DNA from: JANNXQ01 sp038238555
GTDB lineage: Bacteria; Verrucomicrobiota; Verrucomicrobiia; Chthoniobacterales; Chthoniobacteraceae
Assembly: GCA_038238555.1 (NCBI GenBank)
Contig: JBBRXP010000087.1
Location: 1-23,539, forward strand
Direction of reading: 5' to 3'
DNA: 23,539 bases
A program made the translations under genes and the position numbers. This document shows positions 14,174 to 22,342 of this stretch, in pieces (the first letter of the stretch is position 1; every line of letters starts with the position of its first letter). The notes beneath the pieces were generated by a model. It ran no database searches. It had not been told where the DNA came from and saw only the letters and a program-made list of their open reading frames with translations.

Positions 14174-17100
14174 ATGATCCGCCTTCTCCTCCTCCTTCTC
14201 GCCCTTCCTGTCCTCGCCGCCGAGCCGTTTGAAATCCGCGAGGGCGACCGCGTGCTCTTCCTCGGCGACACCTTGCTCGAACGCGAGGGCGCCTACGGCT
14301 ACCTCGAGACGCGCTTGGACGAGCAATTCCCCGACCGGCACTTCACGGTGCGCAATCTCTCATGGGCCGGCGATACGCCGCGCGGCTGGTCGCGCGCGAG
14401 CTTCGACGGACCGGAGAAAGGTTGGGAGCGCTTGAAGGAATCCATTGCCTCGGTGCGGCCCACCGTGGTCTTCCTCGGCTACGGCATGGCCGCGAGCCTG
14501 CAGGAGATGACCGATCGCAGCGCCGACATCACCTTGAATCCCGACCCCGCGCGCTACGGCGAGGAGGCGATGAGCGCGGGGAGATTTAAGCGAGAGCTCG
14601 GCGAGTTGATGGATGCGATCCAGGAGTCAGGGAAGGCATCTGTTCCTTCCGTCCGTTTCGTCCTCCTCTCGCCCATCCGCCACGAAGACCTGCGCGCCAC
14701 ACGGCCCGGCCTGCCCGACCCGGCGGAGCACAATCGGATGCTCGCGGAGTATTCCAAGGCGATCGAGGAGCTGGCGAAGGAGCGTGGTGGGCGCTTTCTC
14801 GATTTTTCCTATTTACCGCCGAAAAATCTGCAAGTGACTGAAAACGGAATTCACCTTTCCGAGCAAGGTTACTACCCGGCGTCGGTGATCTTTGCTCGGG
14901 AACTCGTCATCGAAGACAGGATTGATCGCGCGATTTTTCCAGCGCTGGCTCCCGAAAAACGCGAAGCCCTCCGCGCCGCCGTCGTCCGCAAAAACGCGCT
15001 CTTCTTCCACCGTTTCCGGCCGGCCAACGAGACCTACCTCTTCGGTTTCCGCAAACATGAGCAGGGGCAGAATGCGAAGGAAATCCCGATGTTCGATCCG
15101 CTCATCGATGCGGCGGAGGCGGAGATCGATCGGCTGAAAGCCGCGGCTCCGGGGAGCGCACGCGTCCCGCGTGCTGGTTCCGGCGTCCCGCCGGAACGAA
15201 CTTCCGAAGGCGCGGCAAACAACACGAGCGCCGCCGACGTAACGCGCGCCACGAAAGTCCGCGACGGCGCGACGCCGTCGCCAGCGCGCGGGACGCGCGC
15301 GCTCCCCGGCGGCTCCGCTCCGCCGCTGCCAGACTTCACCGTGGCCGACGGATATGAGATCGAACTGTGGGCGCAAAATCCTCTTCTCGAAAAACCGACG
15401 CAGATGAATTGGGATCCGCAAGGCCGGCTGTGGATATGCAGCTCCTCGCTTTACCCCATGATCGAGCCGGGCGGCGTGGCCGACGACAAAATCCTCATCC
15501 TCGAAGACAACGACCATACGGGCCGGGCGACCAAGAGCACGGTCTTCGCTGGCGGCCTCTTGATCCCGACCGGGGTCGCGCCCGATCTGGTGGCTGCGAA
15601 GGAGGCGAAGGATTTAACGCCAAGTCTCAAACGCCAAACGCCAAACACCAAAAGTTCCGACTCCGAAAGCGACGCCACTCAACCCTCAACCCTCAACACT
15701 CGACTCTCCCCCTCCTCCTGCTACGTGGGCCAGTCCACCGAGCTGCTCTACCTTTCAGATACCGATGACGACGGCCTCGCCGACCAGCGGCGCATCGTGC
15801 TCTCCGGCTTTGGCACCGAAGACACGCATCACATCATTCACACGCTGCACTGGGGGCCGGACGGGCGGCTCTACTTTCACCAGAGCGTTTATATTCACAG
15901 CCACCTCGAGACGCCGTGGGGCATGGTGCGGCTCAACTCGGGCGGCGTCTTTGCCTACGATCCGCGCACGGAGCGGCTCGAGGTCTTTGCTCGCGGGCTC
16001 TGGAATACGTGGGGCCAGCAAGAGGACGAGTGGGGCCAGACTTTCCTCACCGATGGCGCGGGATCGACCGGCCTCTCGTGGGCTTTCCCCGGCGCGATCT
16101 TTGCGCCCTCCGAAGGGTCGCGCCGGCAGATGCCGAGCGTGAGCCCGGGCTCGTATCCGAAGTTCTGCGGGCTGGAGATCGTGCACAGCCCGCACTTCCC
16201 AGCCGACTGGCAAGGCAACGCGATCACATGCGACTTCCGCGCGCATCGGGTGGTGCGCTTTGCGATCAAGGATGAAGGCGGAACCGCCTACACCACCACC
16301 GAGCAACCCGACCTCGTGCGCACGAGCGACCTTTCCTTCCGCCCCATCGACGTGCGGCTCGGGCCCGACGGCGCGCTGTATGTGGCCGATTGGTCGAACC
16401 CGGTCATCAACCACGGCGAAGTCGATTTCCGAGACCCCCGCCGCGACCACCACATCGGCCGCATCTGGCGGATCACCAGGAAAGGCTCGCCGCCAGTGAA
16501 GTGGGAGCCGCTCGTAGCGGCGACGCCCCGCGTAGCTGCGACGCCCTCGTCGCAGGAAGTGCCCGCGGCGCCCTCGCCGCGCGACCTGCTCGACAAGCTG
16601 CTGAGCAAGAATGCATGGGAGAAAGAGCAGGCGAGGCGGGTAATGTTCACCTGCATCGCTGATGATCCGATCAAGCCAGAAACTAGACCGGAGCCTCCAT
16701 CGGATGCACCGATTTCGCTGCAAGATATAGCTGCGAAAGAGAAGGCTTCGGACACAAACCCTCGCGTCCGCCTCGAAGCCATGCGCGCCCTTGCCCGCAT
16801 ACCCACTTCCCAAAGCGCCGGCCTCGTCCTCGACGCTGCGCTCAAGACCCCGGAGAACGACCCGCACTACGACTTCGCCGCGTGGCTTTCCATCAACGAC
16901 CTCGCCAAGCCGTGGACCGACGCCATCTTGAGCGGCGCGTGGAAGAGCGAGGGGCGCGAGGCGCAGCTCGAGTATGGGCTCAAGGCCATCCGCCCCGAAC
17001 TCGCCGGCGCGGTGCTCGCGAAGCTCGGCGCGGATGGAAAGATTCCCTTCGATGGCTCGGGGCCGTGGATCGAGCTCATCGGCGCGGCGGGCGGGCCGGT

Positions 17101-18688
17101 GCAGCTCCAGCGGCTGCTCGATGGATTGCTCGCGGGTTATGTGGGCGATTGCTGCGAGACGGACGAGACGCTCGCCATCGATCACAAACTAGCTCTTCCG
17201 GCTCGCGCCGCGGATCGCGCGATGACCGCGCTGGTCGATGCCGCGCGCGTGCGCAATGCCGGGCCCGCGGCGCACGCGGAACTCGTGACCGCGCTCTTCC
17301 ACGCGCCGGGCGCGATCGGCGAAGGCGCGGTGCGGCTCGCGGGGCTGTGGCGCGCTCCCGCGGCCCTCGAGGAACTCGGCAAGCTCCTCGACTCGCGGGA
17401 GACCAAGCTGCCGGCGCTCCTCGCCGCGATCGATTCGCTGCGCCTGCTGGGCGACGCGCGCGCCTTCGACCTTCTCGACAAACTCAGCCGCGCCGATGCG
17501 CCGCAAGACGTCCGCACATCCGCAGCGATCGCGATGACGCAGCTCAAGCCGCGCGCCGGCCTCGCGCGCGCCGCGGAGATTTTCCCCTCGATCGCCGAGG
17601 ACGGCGCGCTCGTCGCGGCGTGGCGCAGATTACTCAGCACGAAAGGCGCAATGGATGCACTCACGGAAAAAATCGCGCGGCCCCAAGAGGCAAAAGCTTT
17701 TTCGCCCGCTGTGCTCGCCGCCGCATTGCGCGCCGCGCGCGAGCAGGGGCGCAAGAGCGAGAAGCTCGTGGCCGCGCTCGCGCCACTCGCGGGCTTGAAG
17801 GCAGGCGAAGTGAAGCGCGACTACAATGCGCTCGCGGAAGAAACAAAACGGCAGGGCGATCCCGCGCGCGGCGAGCTCATCTATCGCCGCGCTGCGCTGG
17901 TGTGCGCCACTTGCCACGCCATCGGCGGCGCCGGCGGCAAGGTCGGGCCGGACCTCACTTCGATGGGCGCCAGCGCGCCGCTCGATTACATCATCGAGAG
18001 CGTGCTCGATCCCGCGGCGAAGGTGAAGGAGGGCTTCAACGCTGTGTCGCTCACGCTCAAGGATGGCGCGCAAGCCGCCGGCATCCAGGCGCGCGAGACG
18101 GCGACGGAAATTTTTCTGCGCGACGCCACTGGCCGCGAGCAAGCGCTGCCCAAGGCGCAGATCGCCGCGAAGACCGACATCGGCTCGCTCATGCCCGCCA
18201 GCCTCACCGATGCGCTCGCAGCGCGCGAGCGGCTCGACCTTTTCGCCTTCCTCGGCGAGCTCGGAAAACCCGGCCCTTTCGATGCGAGCAAAGGCAGCGT
18301 GGCCCGGCTCTGGCGCATGTATCCAGGCAGCGCAGCGGGGGAAATCGTTCGCGCGGATTTCGATGTGGCGGCGCAGCCCGGCGTGCCCGGTTACACGCTC
18401 GTGGATGGCCGCTTCGTGAAAGACCTGCTGTCGGAAAGCGCGGCGCTCGTGGCCGCCGGCAGCGAGACGGTGCTCTGCGTCGCGCAATTCCAGAGCAGCG
18501 GAAAGACGCGCCTGCATCTCATCGGCGCGGGCAAGGCGTGGCTCGACGGCCAACCTCTCGCGCTCGGCGCCGATGTCGCGCCCGAGCTTGCCGCCGGCAC
18601 TCACACGCTGGTGGTGAAGATCGGCTTGAATGAACTCCCCGCCGTGCTGCGCTCCGAATCGCCCGACGCGCGCTTCCTCGGCAATTGA
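14174..18688 (+). CDS. Giant PVC-type heme-binding protein: SGNH-like domain, dehydrogenase beta-propeller, HEAT-like region, CxxCH cytochrome domain
   Basis: This 1504-residue secreted protein starts with a signal peptide (MIRLLLLLLALPVLAAEP). An SGNH/GDSL-like domain spans about 20-300. Its first block reads VLFLGDTLLE, so the catalytic Ser of GDS is Thr, and the last block reads NGIHLS. From about 383 to 780 is the Pirellula/Verrucomicrobium-type membrane-bound dehydrogenase domain (FTVADGYEIELWAQNPLLEK, FGTEDTHHIIHTLHWGPDG). Helical HEAT-like repeats run about 800-1200. A heme-binding domain carries CATCH at 1244-1248, followed by VGPDL and a distal Met (GSLMPAS). A beta-rich tail ends the chain. 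The family is thought to oxidise sugars or polyols at the cell surface. Three inserts from dispersed repeats lie at about residues 326-379, 479-516 and 779-803, all in frame. Confidence 0.9.
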   Translation: MIRLLLLLLALPVLAAEPFEIREGDRVLFLGDTLLEREGAYGYLETRLDEQFPDRHFTVRNLSWAGDTPRGWSRASFDGPEKGWERLKESIASVRPTVVFLGYGMAASLQEMTDRSADITLNPDPARYGEEAMSAGRFKRELGELMDAIQESGKASVPSVRFVLLSPIRHEDLRATRPGLPDPAEHNRMLAEYSKAIEELAKERGGRFLDFSYLPPKNLQVTENGIHLSEQGYYPASVIFARELVIEDRIDRAIFPALAPEKREALRAAVVRKNALFFHRFRPANETYLFGFRKHEQGQNAKEIPMFDPLIDAAEAEIDRLKAAAPGSARVPRAGSGVPPERTSEGAANNTSAADVTRATKVRDGATPSPARGTRALPGGSAPPLPDFTVADGYEIELWAQNPLLEKPTQMNWDPQGRLWICSSSLYPMIEPGGVADDKILILEDNDHTGRATKSTVFAGGLLIPTGVAPDLVAAKEAKDLTPSLKRQTPNTKSSDSESDATQPSTLNTRLSPSSCYVGQSTELLYLSDTDDDGLADQRRIVLSGFGTEDTHHIIHTLHWGPDGRLYFHQSVYIHSHLETPWGMVRLNSGGVFAYDPRTERLEVFARGLWNTWGQQEDEWGQTFLTDGAGSTGLSWAFPGAIFAPSEGSRRQMPSVSPGSYPKFCGLEIVHSPHFPADWQGNAITCDFRAHRVVRFAIKDEGGTAYTTTEQPDLVRTSDLSFRPIDVRLGPDGALYVADWSNPVINHGEVDFRDPRRDHHIGRIWRITRKGSPPVKWEPLVAATPRVAATPSSQEVPAAPSPRDLLDKLLSKNAWEKEQARRVMFTCIADDPIKPETRPEPPSDAPISLQDIAAKEKASDTNPRVRLEAMRALARIPTSQSAGLVLDAALKTPENDPHYDFAAWLSINDLAKPWTDAILSGAWKSEGREAQLEYGLKAIRPELAGAVLAKLGADGKIPFDGSGPWIELIGAAGGPVQLQRLLDGLLAGYVGDCCETDETLAIDHKLALPARAADRAMTALVDAARVRNAGPAAHAELVTALFHAPGAIGEGAVRLAGLWRAPAALEELGKLLDSRETKLPALLAAIDSLRLLGDARAFDLLDKLSRADAPQDVRTSAAIAMTQLKPRAGLARAAEIFPSIAEDGALVAAWRRLLSTKGAMDALTEKIARPQEAKAFSPAVLAAALRAAREQGRKSEKLVAALAPLAGLKAGEVKRDYNALAEETKRQGDPARGELIYRRAALVCATCHAIGGAGGKVGPDLTSMGASAPLDYIIESVLDPAAKVKEGFNAVSLTLKDGAQAAGIQARETATEIFLRDATGREQALPKAQIAAKTDIGSLMPASLTDALAARERLDLFAFLGELGKPGPFDASKGSVARLWRMYPGSAAGEIVRADFDVAAQPGVPGYTLVDGRFVKDLLSESAALVAAGSETVLCVAQFQSSGKTRLHLIGAGKAWLDGQPLALGADVAPELAAGTHTLVVKIGLNELPAVLRSESPDARFLGN
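15149..15309 (+). repeat. 161-base palindromic element inside the heme-binding gene
   Basis: The ends 15149-15177 and 15281-15309 are 29-base terminal inverted repeats matching at 27 positions. Inside are two smaller perfect hairpins (TTCCGGC/GCCGGAA near 15178-15196, GCGACGGC/GCCGTCGC at 15261-15281). The 8-mer GCGGCTCC occurs at both borders (15143-15150, 15309-15316) and may be a target duplication. It encodes residues about 326-379, a linker between the SGNH-like and dehydrogenase domains. Confidence 0.75.
15622..15709 (-). repeat. Two heptad arrays inside the heme-binding gene
   Basis: First come units GCCAAAC/ACCAAAA with a 7-base period (about 15624-15653), then a TTGAGNG array in its stop-free orientation (15673-15709, CGCCACTCAACCCTCAACCC and onward). 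Together they encode roughly residues 483-512 (KRQTPNTK, TQPSTLNTRLSPSS), inserted between IPTGVAP and YVGQSTELL, which are normally close together in this family. Confidence 0.75.
16511..16580 (+). repeat. GC-rich repeat insert inside the heme-binding gene
   Basis: It includes 16531-16566, which matches the reverse complement of 5371-5406 at 34 of 36 positions. The local pattern GTAGCGGCGACGCCC/GTAGCTGCGACGCCC is itself a short tandem duplication. It encodes VAATPRVAATPSSQEVPAAP (about residues 782-801), between the dehydrogenase domain and the helical region. Confidence 0.75.
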
Positions 18689-18705
18689 GGAGCGCCGCCA
18701 TCGGA

Positions 18706-18772
18706 GCGCCGCCGTCCGCGTGCGGCATCGCGAGTCGCGCCGCTCGAAAGAGCCGCACGAGGACGGCGGCGC
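18706..18772. repeat. Long GC-rich hairpin downstream of the heme-binding gene
   Basis: Arms 18706-18726 and 18752-18772 are reverse complements at 20 of 21 positions with a 25-base loop. The right arm is identical to 12347-12367. It lies between the TGA at 18688 and the fabF start. It could terminate or insulate transcription, but there is no T-run, so it is listed as a repeat. Confidence 0.75.
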
Positions 18773-18826
18773 TACGCCAATTTGCGTTTGCATCGCCGTG
18801 CTCCTCCCGCTCACGTTGCGCGGCTT

Positions 18827-20080
18827 ATGAGCAGCCACCCGCGCAGAGCCGTCATCACCGGAATGGGCCTCCTCTCGCCCAATGGCCAGGACCTTCCCAC
18901 CTTCTGGAGCAACATGACCGGCGGCGTGAGCGGCATCGGCGCGATCACGCAATTCGATGCCTCGCAGTACGACTGCCGCATCGCCGGCGAGGTGCGCGAT
19001 TTTCAGCCGCAGCAATGGTTCAAAGCGCCCAAGGATGTGCGCCGCGCCGATCGCTTTGCGCAACTCGCGATGGGCGCGGCCAAGCTGGCCATCGCAGACG
19101 CCGGGCTTGACCGAATCGCCGATCCGGAGCGGTGCGGCGTGATGGTCGGCAGCGGCATCGGCGGCCTGCAAACGCTCGAAGCGCAGCACAACCAGCTCCT
19201 CAATAAAGGGCCGGGCCGCGTCTCGCCGTTCATGATTCCGATGATGATCACCAACATGGCCAGCGGACTCATCTCCATCGAATTTGGATGGCAGGGGCCG
19301 AGCTTCGCCACCGTCTCCGCGTGCTCGACCGCCTGCCACGCCATCGGCGAATCGTGGCGCATGATTTTGGAAGATGACGCCGACGTGTTTCTCGCCGGCG
19401 GCAGCGAGGCGGCCATCTGCCCGCTCGGCATCGGCGGCTTCGGCGCGATGCGCGCGCTCTCCACGCGCAACGACGCGCCGGCCGCGGCGTCGCGCCCATT
19501 CGATGTGGACCGCGATGGCTTTGTGATGGGCGAAGGAGCGGGCGTCGTAGTGATCGAGGAGCTCGAACATGCCAGGCAACGCGGTGCGCAAATCTACGCC
19601 GAGATCGCCGGCTACGGGCTCACTGCCGACGCCTTCCACATGACGGCGCCGCCGCCCGACGGACGCGGCGCGGTGCGCTGCATGGAGATGGCGCTGCGCA
19701 AAGCCGGGCTCAACACGAGCGAGGTGGATTACATCAACGCGCACGGCACTTCGACGCCCGTGGGCGACATCTGCGAGACCAACGCGATCAAGACCCTCTT
19801 CGGCGACCACGCGCGCAACGGCCTCGTCATCAGCTCCACCAAATCCATGACCGGCCATCTCCTCGGCGCGGCCGGCGCCGTAGAGACGATCGTCTGCGCG
19901 CTCGCCATCAAGAACGGCGTGGTGCCGCCCACCATCAATCTCGACCGGCCCGACCCGGCGTGCGATCTCGACTACGTGCCGCACACCGCGCGGGAGAAGA
20001 AGGTGCGGGTGGCGCTGAACAACAGCTTCGGCTTCGGCGGCCACAACGCGACGCTGGTGGTGCGGGAGTTTGCGGGCTAG
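18827..20080 (+). CDS. fabF: Beta-ketoacyl-[acyl-carrier-protein] synthase II
   Basis: This 417-residue cytoplasmic condensing enzyme elongates acyl-ACP with malonyl-ACP in fatty acid synthesis. The Cys-His-His triad and the Lys are in place: C166 (TVSACSTACHAIG), H306 (NAHGTSTPVGD), K339 and H344 (TKSMTGHLLGAAG). The GFGGHNATLV end is typical. Length fits FabF (about 410-420). I chose ATG at 18827 (MSSHPRRAVITGMG), since the frame upstream to 18782 reads unlike protein. No other fatty-acid gene (acpP, fabG, fabD) is next to it. It could be a secondary-metabolism ketosynthase, but it stands alone, so a housekeeping or duplicate FabF is more likely. Confidence 0.93.
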   Translation: MSSHPRRAVITGMGLLSPNGQDLPTFWSNMTGGVSGIGAITQFDASQYDCRIAGEVRDFQPQQWFKAPKDVRRADRFAQLAMGAAKLAIADAGLDRIADPERCGVMVGSGIGGLQTLEAQHNQLLNKGPGRVSPFMIPMMITNMASGLISIEFGWQGPSFATVSACSTACHAIGESWRMILEDDADVFLAGGSEAAICPLGIGGFGAMRALSTRNDAPAAASRPFDVDRDGFVMGEGAGVVVIEELEHARQRGAQIYAEIAGYGLTADAFHMTAPPPDGRGAVRCMEMALRKAGLNTSEVDYINAHGTSTPVGDICETNAIKTLFGDHARNGLVISSTKSMTGHLLGAAGAVETIVCALAIKNGVVPPTINLDRPDPACDLDYVPHTAREKKVRVALNNSFGFGGHNATLVVREFAG

Positions 20081-20106
20081 CGCCGCGTGCTTATTGCGGC
20101 GGAACG

Positions 20107-20748
20107 ATGTTTTCGCGATCCACTCATTTGAGACCGAGCCTCACAAAACCGGTGTTCTACGTTCCCTCACGGGCGCCCGATGTTCAGGCAGTGGCAGACA
20201 TTTGGCTGCAATTGCTCGCTGAGAACGAAGCGATGAAGGCGGGCCGCGAGTGGCTTAAGCGCACGGAAGTGCATTGGCCGACAGGTTGCCGGCGCCGTTT
20301 GCGCTGGCCTCGAGAGGGCTCGGGAAACTGCGGAGGGTGAAGTTGGATGCGGGGGAGTCTCCGAAGGCGCATTTTCAGGCGGTGGCCGCCCTTCCTGAGT
20401 TATTGACGAATTCAGAACCCGTTGCTCATCTGCCGGACAGTGAAGGCGATCAAACTACGGCCTTCCTGGAGCGTCGTTATGCATGGGCAAATTTCCCGGA
20501 CGGCGCGCGGCGCCATATTCTGATGACAGTTCGCTACCTCGCAAAAGAATCAGAGCCCCCCAAGGATGTACTCGCTGGAGGCTCTGGAGGTCCGCAACGC
20601 ATCGGGAACTTTCCACGGCGCCACCCCGCGCGGACCAGACGGGACGAGCGCCGGTGAACCCGCGCTTGAGCCCACACTTGTGGATTTCATGGCGGATGTC
20701 AAACCGGAGCACAAAGCCATCGACTCCGAGAAACCTGCCACTTCGTAA
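20107..20748 (+). pseudogene. Frameshifted remnant of an unrecognised protein
   Basis: Three consecutive segments in two frames read like one protein of about 210 residues. The first starts MFSRSTHLRPSLTKPVFYVP at 20107. The second continues in the frame shifted by one base from about 20275 (RLPAPFALASRGLGKLRR to MTVRYLAKESEPP). The third returns to the first frame near 20560 (MYSLEALEVRNASGTF) and ends at TAA 20746-20748. The second switch is at a run of six C (20556-20561 area), a likely slippage or sequencing site. Two opposite single-base changes would restore one frame. Base composition looks less GC-rich than the neighbours, hinting at different origin. I do not recognise the family. 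Alternatively these are unrelated short open frames. Confidence 0.45.
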
Positions 20749-20761
20749 ACTTTCATTTTCT

Positions 20762-21946
20762 TCATTTGCTCTGGCTGAGCCGCTTCACGGGCGCGTCAAA
20801 GAGCAGCGTGTGAGCTTCGCGCAGGAGGGTGGGGATGCGGTCGGCGAAGGCGTAGCCGTCGAGCGCGGCGCACAATTTTCGCTCGTCGAATTTCGCGGCA
20901 TTCGCGCCGGGGAACCAGTGGCCGGCGTTGCCCATCAAGTTGTAGCGCATGCGGCCCCAGTCGGTGAGATCCAGCGCCTTGGCAAAGTGCCACAGGCGCA
21001 CGATCTCCTGCACGTTCACCTCGCCGGGCATCGCGTCGAAATTCGGCAGCCCCTCCCTCCAGCGCGCGCACCACTCCGCGCCATGCACGCGCTCGAGTTC
21101 CGCGCGCAGCCGCTGCTCGATGGGCGCGATGGTCTCCGCGGCCCGGTCGTAGTGCGCGAGCGCCGCGACGTGTTCGTCGAAATCCGCGGGCCGCGCGGCG
21201 CCGATGCTGAGCGTGTGGACTTGCGGGCGGGCGAGGCAGTAGAGGTCGTTGAAGGCGATGGGAGAGACCGGCGCGCAGAGGTCCACGAGCTTGGCGGGCG
21301 GCGCGTAGAGTTTTCCTCCCTTGTCGCTCGGGCTGATGATGAAGACGCCCATGTCCCGCGCCGCGGCGGCCTCGACCGCGGGCCAGTTGAAGTCGTTCAC
21401 GAAATACCAGTGCAAGTTCACGTAATCGAATTCGCCGCTCGCGATCGTCTGCAAAATAATGTCGCAAGTGGCGTGCGTGCTGAAGCCGATGAAGCGGCAC
21501 CGGCCTTCGCGCTGAAGCCGGCGGGCGGCGTCGAGGCAGCCGCCTTTGCGCAGCGTCCAGTCGAGCAGCGCCGCGTCGTTGATGCCGTGGAGCGAGAGCA
21601 GATCGACGTGATCGAGTTGCAGCGCGCGCATCGAAGTCTCAAACGTTTTCAGGAAATCTTTCGGCTTCGCGAAAGGCGTGACTTTAGTCTGGACGATGAG
21701 CTTCTCGCGCGGCAGCCGCGGAAGGATCCACCCGAGCTGCATCTCGCTCGATCCGTAGCCGCGCGCGGTCTCGATATGGTGAATGCCGAGCTCCAGCGCG
21801 CGGAGAATGGTCGCTTCGAGATTTTGCTGGCCGGCCTTGTCCACTTCCGCGGGCCGCACATCGCTCCAGCTCTGCTGATAGCGCATCCCGCCGCACGAGA
21901 GCACGGGCATCTGCAACTCAGTGCGGCCGAAGCGTCGGTAGTGCAT
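20762..21946 (-). CDS. Aldo/keto reductase family oxidoreductase
   Basis: The 394-residue protein starts MHYRRFGRTELQMPVLSCGG, typical of NADPH-dependent aldo/keto reductases. Tetrad positions are E59 (HIETARGYG, Glu replacing the usual Asp), Y64, K88 (IVQTKV) and H120 (LLSLHG). The barrel continues through FIGFSTHAT, YVNLHWYF and VFIISPSDKGGKL. After about residue 260 a roughly 130-residue extension resembles the C-terminal region of PVC and clostridial members, but without the clustered cysteines of the ferredoxin-type tail. The substrate is unknown. It lies 66 bases downstream of the nucleotidyltransferase gene and on the same strand, probably as the last gene of that operon. Start ATG at 21946 fits the family start exactly. 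Confidence 0.9.
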   Translation of the reverse strand: MHYRRFGRTELQMPVLSCGGMRYQQSWSDVRPAEVDKAGQQNLEATILRALELGIHHIETARGYGSSEMQLGWILPRLPREKLIVQTKVTPFAKPKDFLKTFETSMRALQLDHVDLLSLHGINDAALLDWTLRKGGCLDAARRLQREGRCRFIGFSTHATCDIILQTIASGEFDYVNLHWYFVNDFNWPAVEAAAARDMGVFIISPSDKGGKLYAPPAKLVDLCAPVSPIAFNDLYCLARPQVHTLSIGAARPADFDEHVAALAHYDRAAETIAPIEQRLRAELERVHGAEWCARWREGLPNFDAMPGEVNVQEIVRLWHFAKALDLTDWGRMRYNLMGNAGHWFPGANAAKFDERKLCAALDGYAFADRIPTLLREAHTLLFDAPVKRLSQSK

Positions 21947-22012
21947 TGCTTACTTTTTAGGCGCGGAAAAGCGAGCCATCGGCTTCGGCTTCTGCTCGGC
22001 AAGTGAGCTGGC

Positions 22013-22342
22013 TTAGCTCGTCCATCGCTCTCCCTCGCGCAGGATTTTCTCCTTGAGCCGCGTCTCCGCGAGCACCAGCACATCGACGGGACGCGCGAGC
22101 CGCTCTTCGAGACGGGCGAGCATCCGATAATGCGAGCAGGCGCGCCGCTCCTCAATGAAAGCCATATCCACATCCGACCGCGCATGAAAGCGGTAGGGCT
22201 GCGTGAGCGATCCAAAGACGATGACAGGCTCGCCGGGCGCAAGCTCAGCGAGCGCCGCGCGGAGCTGTCGCCGTACCTCCAGGCGCAACGCTTCCCGGCG
22301 TTGGAGCCGTTCGCTTTCGATGCGTTGGAGCAGGGAAGTCAC
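22013..22342 (-). CDS. Minimal nucleotidyltransferase-domain protein (MNT type)
   Basis: This 109-residue protein has the nucleotidyltransferase core: IVFGSLTQPYRFHARSDVDM (41-60) gives the GS motif and the D57-x-D59 metal pair, and RPVDVLVL (84-91) gives the third Asp, D87. The usual second Gly after GS (GSxxxG) is replaced. Such small proteins are often antitoxins paired with HEPN toxins (MntA/HepT), adding AMP to their partner, but no HEPN gene is next to it here. GTG at 22342 overlaps the stop of the RNA methyltransferase gene (GTGA, 4 bases), so translation is probably coupled. A helical N-terminal arm (5-35) precedes the domain. Confidence 0.82.
   Translation of the reverse strand: MTSLLQRIESERLQRREALRLEVRRQLRAALAELAPGEPVIVFGSLTQPYRFHARSDVDMAFIEERRACSHYRMLARLEERLARPVDVLVLAETRLKEKILREGERWTS

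Noticed and set aside
17630..20044. 804-codon open frame on the minus strand across the heme-binding and fabF genes
   Set aside because: It is antisense to two genes with complete conserved motifs, its translation is rich in Arg, His and Ala without domains, and such shadows are expected in high-GC DNA.
20483..22006. 507-codon plus-strand open frame
   Set aside because: It is antisense to the aldo/keto reductase, which has all family motifs.
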